NCBI GenBank assembly: GCA_000697665.1
Contig: KL197733.1
Span: 294,333-358,332, forward strand
Source: Jaapia argillacea MUCL 33604
Lineage: Eukaryota > Basidiomycota > Agaricomycetes > Jaapiales > Jaapiaceae
DNA length: 64,000 nucleotides
Direction of reading: 5' to 3'
The translations under genes and the position numbers were made by a program. The notes beneath the pieces are model-generated. The model did no database searches, had not been told where the DNA came from, and saw nothing but the letters and a program-made list of their open reading frames with translations. Of the stretch, positions 59,897-64,000 are shown piece by piece. Within the stretch, counting starts at the first letter, position 1. Every line of letters begins with the position of its first letter.

Positions 59897-61123
59897 ATGC
59901 TGGCTTTACCCCTCGAATTGGTAGATGGGATTGTTGACTTCGTCGACGATCGCCCAGACATCCTGTCACTCGCGCTGACCTGTCGATTCCTCACCGATCG
60001 ACTGATTCCGTCCGTGCTCGATTATCGTGAAATCGCCACCTCCATTCAGCCTAAAGCACTCTGGACTCAGCTTGCGGAAAACCCTTCCCTCGCGCAAAAC
60101 ATACGGGTGCTCCGCATCAAAGAACTGGTTGGAGGGGCTTTGAAGATACCTCGAGTGTTTCGACTCCCACCGGACGAGCGTTTCGTTCCTGATACGACCG
60201 TTCTTCCTCGTGATCATCCCTCTCTCATCTTGCCAGCACTGCACAACATGACCAAGCTCGTCAGTTTTGATTGGGATTGGGAACGTGAAATTCACGCTCA
60301 GCTTGGTTATAATCCAATCCTGGAGGTGCTGCACGAAAGGTGTCTCGGATTGCGTGACCTCGCACTCCATGACCAGTATTTGAGTGACGATGAATCTGTT
60401 TGGGCAGTACCGTTGGACGAGCGTAATTCAAAGGTAGGGTATGATTCGCTGCTGGAGAAGGAAACGCTCGGCTGACAATCGTATGTCCTGCTACCATAGC
60501 TTCCCACCCTCCGGAACATCACAAGTTTTCGCTACAGGCTTCTCCATCCCCGTGATTTTCCAAACATAACTCCCATCCCGTTCATTATCAAGTTCATATC
60601 CAACAACTCATCTCTTCACACTCTTCGTCTCGAATTTAATAGCGCCCGACTCTCCCATTACGATGATTTGGCACAAATACACCTTCCGCTCCTACATACC
60701 CTATCACTATCCGCTCTCAATTTTTCCTCGACGATTTTCCTTTCGTTCTTATACCGCAACCCGACAATTCAAGTCCTTGATGTTTGCGTAGACACCGCAT
60801 CGGACTCGCCGACGACAGAGTTGTTGGAGGGTTTGAAGGAGGGAAGCTTGCCGAACTTGCACACGTTCGTTGCTTTCACCGTTCGCAGCTGGATTTGCGT
60901 GTGTAACGCCAAACCCCCTTTGACCTTATTGGAAGACCTTTATATTGATGAGTGGGACGGATCACCGGAGCAAACAGCTGCTCTCCTCGCTGTTTCAGAA
61001 ACTTTGGAGAAGGTGAAAGCTAACCAAGGTGATGTATATTTTGGGTCGGAAAGTAAGTATATAAAGAAGTGGTTTGATGAGAACTTGCCCAACGTGCAGT
61101 TGGAGATTATTGGGGAGTGGTGA
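59897..61123 (+). CDS. F-box protein, subfamily 4 (copy 2)
   Basis: Two exons (59897-60433 and 60500-61123) give 386 residues. The start MLALPLELVDGIVDFVDD aligns with MCLPSELLDVIIDFVDD of the 39556 paralogue, and LTCRFLTDRLIPSVLDYREI completes the F-box. The 66-bp intron (GTAGGG donor, CCATAG acceptor) is phase 0. The second exon has LPTLRNITSFRYRLL, LPLLHTLSLSALNFSSTIF, RNPTIQVLDVC and LLAVSETLEKVK. It is intact, unlike the doubtful join in copy 1. It lies 420 bp downstream of DUF2235 copy 2. It is a presumed SCF adaptor. Confidence 0.85.
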
Positions 61124-61995
61124 CGGGTAAGTCGTTCAGCTGTTGCTTGGGTTCGCCATGATGAACCATCTTCCACCAGATTCACGGTCAGCATGCCTCA
61201 TGCACAGCGTATTCAGGGCGGGGCTTATGATGAACACATATCTTGACGGAAACCGTTCAGTCCTGTTAGCTGCGCGAATGTTGGAGCTCGGGGTGGACCT
61301 CACTTCCTTAGAAGTACTCTTCTTTCGTATCTGAATTGTCAACCAACTTGATGTCAGCTGAGAAAGTAACTACACTACCGGGTGGCTGTGGAAGTCCACG
61401 GGGACCAATCTCAGCCGACGTAAATTCGCCGTGAGACCGACCAGAAATTGGGGAGCCGCAGAGGTCGAAACGACCTCCAACGTCGAATACAATTTTTACG
61501 TCTGATTGCACTGGATCTGAAAAAGTGAGTTCGGCATCCCGGCACTCTCTCATAACCGCGTCGGACTCTCAAATTCCCTTTCGCTCGGCAACTCGGGAAC
61601 GGACTTCAACAAAATTTCGTCAAGTGTGCAGCCGGAGGAGGAGCGAGGCACTCCACATACTGTAACCAACCACTACCCCCAAAAAGTATTAGGGATAGTA
61701 GCTAAGCAGATAATTGTCTACCAAGAACACTATTCATTCCCATTACATCCGTGAGCGAGCAGCAGGGCCGGGGAGGCTGCAAATGTGACTCTCGTGGCCT
61801 CGGGGCTGAAACGGAGATATAAACTATTAGACCGTATTAGCAACCGTTGAGAAATGACAAACCTAAGTAAAATCCCACGCCAAGTTAAGAGAAAGAAGGT
61901 GCTCCACTCGCACTCCAAGCTACCTTTCTTGGATAATTCTGTGAGATCTGATCTTCTGTGCATTTCTGCCATCGACAAAGCCTCATACCCTTGCG
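61124..61995. other. region left of the transposase, one unexplained minus-strand frame
   Basis: This holds the F-box 3' flank and probably the left end of the Harbinger element. A minus-strand frame at 61308-61553 (81 residues, including SDVKIVFDVGGRFDLCGSPI) has protein-like composition but no recognised family; it may be an exon of something lost. I could not identify a terminal inverted repeat by eye. Confidence 0.35.
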
Positions 61996-63269
61996 ATGGA
62001 TGATTCTCAACGTGCAAAGATACTCATGGCTGCTCTACCCCTTCTTTCTGGGCTTCCTGATCTCCCACCCTTGCTTGAGCCCAAGGTGATGTCTTCGACC
62101 TTTGGTTCAACTGCCAGTGGAATATCCCCCGTTGCGGCATTTGGCATCTTCATGTCGCAAAAGGACCATAACGAGGGTGAAAGGCCTTGCCCAGACATCG
62201 GTGGGCAGCATATCACAGAGGAATGGCTGTGGTCCATGAAGCCACGGGAGTGTATGTGGCGATTTCGGTATGTGACATCTGTACCTCCATACAATGCTCT
62301 TTGATCTGATCTAATTTACATAGCCTCTCAGCCTCAGAGATTATGGAGATGGTTGATGCTTTGGAAATCCCTGAGACTTTCATCACCGCCTCCCGTAGCT
62401 CTTTTACCGGTGTCGAAGCTCTATGTCTCCTTACCGCTCGCTTCCGCACTGCCGGAGACATGTATCTCCTATCGATGCAATATAACTGAGCACAATCCGC
62501 CATCTCAGAGTGTGTAAATGAGCTTGTGGAGTACCTGGATGAGAAATGGGAGCATCTGCTTGGTTGTGATGCGAAACACCTCCTACATCCCTCTGAGCTT
62601 GCACGGTATGCCGATGCCATCCACAAACGAGGTGCCCCCCTCCGTTCAGTCTTTGGCTTCATCGACTGCACCATACGGAAGATATGCCGTCCGACATGGT
62701 GGCAACGTCAAGCATACAGTGGTCATAAAAAGCACCATGCGCTCAAGTTTCAAGCCATCATGCTTCCAAATGGTATTATCGGACACCTCTACGGGCCCAT
62801 GGAAGGTCGTCGAAACGATGCTTTCATGTTAACCGAAAGTGGGCTGTTGCAGCAGTTTGCCACTTTCACCTTCAGGGAGGATGTTGGTGAGGATGCACCG
62901 ACAGAGGAGAGGAACTTCTACATATTTGGTGATCCTGCATATGGTGTGGGACCCCATATCTTGAGCCCATATGCTGGTGCTGGGGAACGGACGGAAGAGG
63001 AAGGAGAATGGAATGCAGAGATGGCCTCTGTCCGCATCGAGGTTGAGCATGGGTTCGGGATTGTGGCAAATACGTGGCTGTTCTTGAACGCCTCATGGAA
63101 GATGCAGCTATACCACTCTCCGGTTGGATGATACTATCGTATAGGTGTCCTCCTTACCAATGCACTCAACTGCCTCCGCCCCAACCAAGTTGCACAGTAC
63201 TTTGACTGTGAACCTCCGGAGTTGAAGGACTACTTCCATCCTGCTGAGGTTGAAAGTGGCTCAGAGTAG
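61996..63269 (+). pseudogene. Harbinger DDE transposase, two in-frame stops
   Basis: Exon 1 (61996-62267, starting MDDSQRAKILMAALPLLSGL) joins in frame to exon 2 from 62324 across a 56-bp intron. Exon 2 reads LSASEIMEMVDALEIP, CLLTARFRTAGDM, SECVNELVEYLDEKWEHLL and then the catalytic core. The DDE acids are the D of SVFGFIDCTIRK (about 62660), the D of FYIFGDPAYG (about 62930) and the E of RIEVEHGFG (about 63040). In-frame TGA codons lie at 62487-62489 and 63129-63131. Both fall where relatives commonly have arginine, so each fits CGA changing to TGA. The frame then continues YYRIGVLLTNALNCLRPNQV to a stop at 63267-63269. The catalytic triad is intact, but no full-length product is expected. 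Confidence 0.8.
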
Positions 63270-63432
63270 GGAAAGGGGTATACATGCAACAAATGTGTGA
63301 ACTAATGTAACACAATACGTACAGAAGGCTATGTATGTTGACAATACAATATATGTCAGTATGACAGCTTTGAGTACAGTATATCAGAGAGCAACCGGAA
63401 GAAGAGAGGCCGACGATGAAGAGACAGAAACA

Positions 63433-63969
63433 TCAAAGCTTCTTTGCAAGAAGTTCCAAAAAGCCGGCCTGGAATGCAGCCGTCTTTGCAGCCTGCTCAG
63501 CATAGCAGTCATTACCCTTCTTGATCTCCTCCAACATCATGCCTTGAAAGGTCCGACGTTCCTCGATGTCGGTCTGCATTAGGGCGAGAAGGTCTTCGTT
63601 CCCATCCTTTCGCATCCACTTCGACTTGCGTCCTGGCTGAGACTCAGCCCCCACCTCACTATCCTTGCGAGCACGCTTCTTCGTCTGAGACGAGGCAGAT
63701 TGAGACGAGGAGGCTCCTCGGTCTGCGGCCTCATCTTCCGGTATACCGAGAATCTTGTTTGCGGCTCTATCAAAAGTGGATGAGGCCCTTCCACCACCTT
63801 TGACATCCTCGGCCCTCGCAACTGTAGATGTCTTGGACACCTGTGGATCTTGGTTCTCATCGTTGGTTGTAGCTGGCTGGACTGGATTCGAGGAGCGAGG
63901 TGTCTGGTTGGTGGCATCGGAGAGTGTATGACCTTCGGGAGAAGATTGCTTGGTAGACAAAGATGTCAT
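63433..63969 (-). CDS. Harbinger companion protein (second ORF)
   Basis: An open frame of 178 residues starts MTSLSTKQSSPEGHTLSDAT. It is Ser/Thr/Gln-rich and disordered at first, then basic (KKRARKDS, GRKSKWMRKDGNED), and ends in a helix (LLALMQTDIEERRTFQGMML) with the tail FLELLAKKL. It is convergent with the transposase, as second ORFs of Harbinger elements often are; these usually supply DNA binding or nuclear import. No Myb/SANT domain is visible in this part. An upstream exon beyond 64000 is possible, so the N-terminus is uncertain. It is the only open gene of the element. Confidence 0.65.
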   Translation of the reverse strand: MTSLSTKQSSPEGHTLSDATNQTPRSSNPVQPATTNDENQDPQVSKTSTVARAEDVKGGGRASSTFDRAANKILGIPEDEAADRGASSSQSASSQTKKRARKDSEVGAESQPGRKSKWMRKDGNEDLLALMQTDIEERRTFQGMMLEEIKKGNDCYAEQAAKTAAFQAGFLELLAKKL

Positions 63970-64000
63970 AGGGAGGGGGGTGACCGAGGGAGAGGTCCCT

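Larger units (their letters stand above)
61996..64000. mobile_element. PIF/Harbinger DNA transposon, right end outside the window
   Basis: The element is defined by a DDE transposase gene on the plus strand and a convergent minus-strand companion frame, the usual two-gene arrangement of Harbinger elements. The left boundary lies somewhere in 61124-61995. The right boundary is beyond the window, so terminal repeats and the target-site duplication (usually TWA) cannot be checked. The transposase has two in-frame stops, while the companion frame is open. Confidence 0.75.

Overview
The window is nuclear DNA of a filamentous basidiomycete fungus, most likely an agaricomycete. The evidence is short GT-AG introns (about 50-65 bp) in most genes, conserved eukaryotic genes (CK2 alpha, polyubiquitin, UPF2, ISWI ATPase, ATRIP/Rad26-like, FAM72, NOL12/Rrp17), and gene families typical of basidiomycetes (many F-box proteins, DUF2235 and DUF7918 proteins). 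The exact taxon cannot be read from the sequence. I joined exons by eye from splice signals, reading frame and comparison between paralogues, so starts and small exons are less certain than gene identities.

Layout. 0-3 kb: a coiled-coil protein with a J-like HPD motif, then CK2 alpha. 3.9-9.5 kb: an F-box gene, a four-unit polyubiquitin gene and a second F-box gene. 10.2-13.3 kb: two convergent genes that both carry glycine-every-fourth-residue (GX3) tracts. 14.1-18.7 kb: UPF2. 19-25 kb: a paralogue of the first F-box gene, then a tandem array of three related F-box genes. 25.4-29.1 kb: an unnamed fungal protein (here family U) and a DUF7918 protein. 29.7-34.5 kb: a large coiled-coil protein with an Arg-Gly tract and a further F-box gene. 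34.8-39.4 kb: an ISWI chromatin remodeller. 39.5-46 kb: an F-box gene, a shortened second family U copy, an F-box remnant, an orphan copy of the family U upstream region, and a LARGE-like (GT49) glycosyltransferase. 46.3-48.5 kb: a DUF2235 protein. 49.6-56.2 kb: an ATRIP/Rad26-like checkpoint protein, FAM72 and NOL12. 57.2-61.1 kb: a second DUF2235 gene and a second F-box gene of the 39.5-kb type. 62-64 kb: a PIF/Harbinger DNA transposon with a damaged transposase and an open companion frame.

Housekeeping genes form islands between stretches dominated by local duplication. Nine F-box genes fall into four subfamilies, each with at least two members here. One subfamily sits convergently beside family U, and that two-gene unit recurs about 16 kb away in inverted, decayed form, together with its intergenic and upstream DNA. 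This co-duplicating F-box plus family U unit is the most unusual structure I found. If the F-box proteins work as in other fungi, they are adaptors of SCF ubiquitin ligases. I saw no CRISPR, bacterial or retroviral features and no convincing tRNA or rRNA gene.
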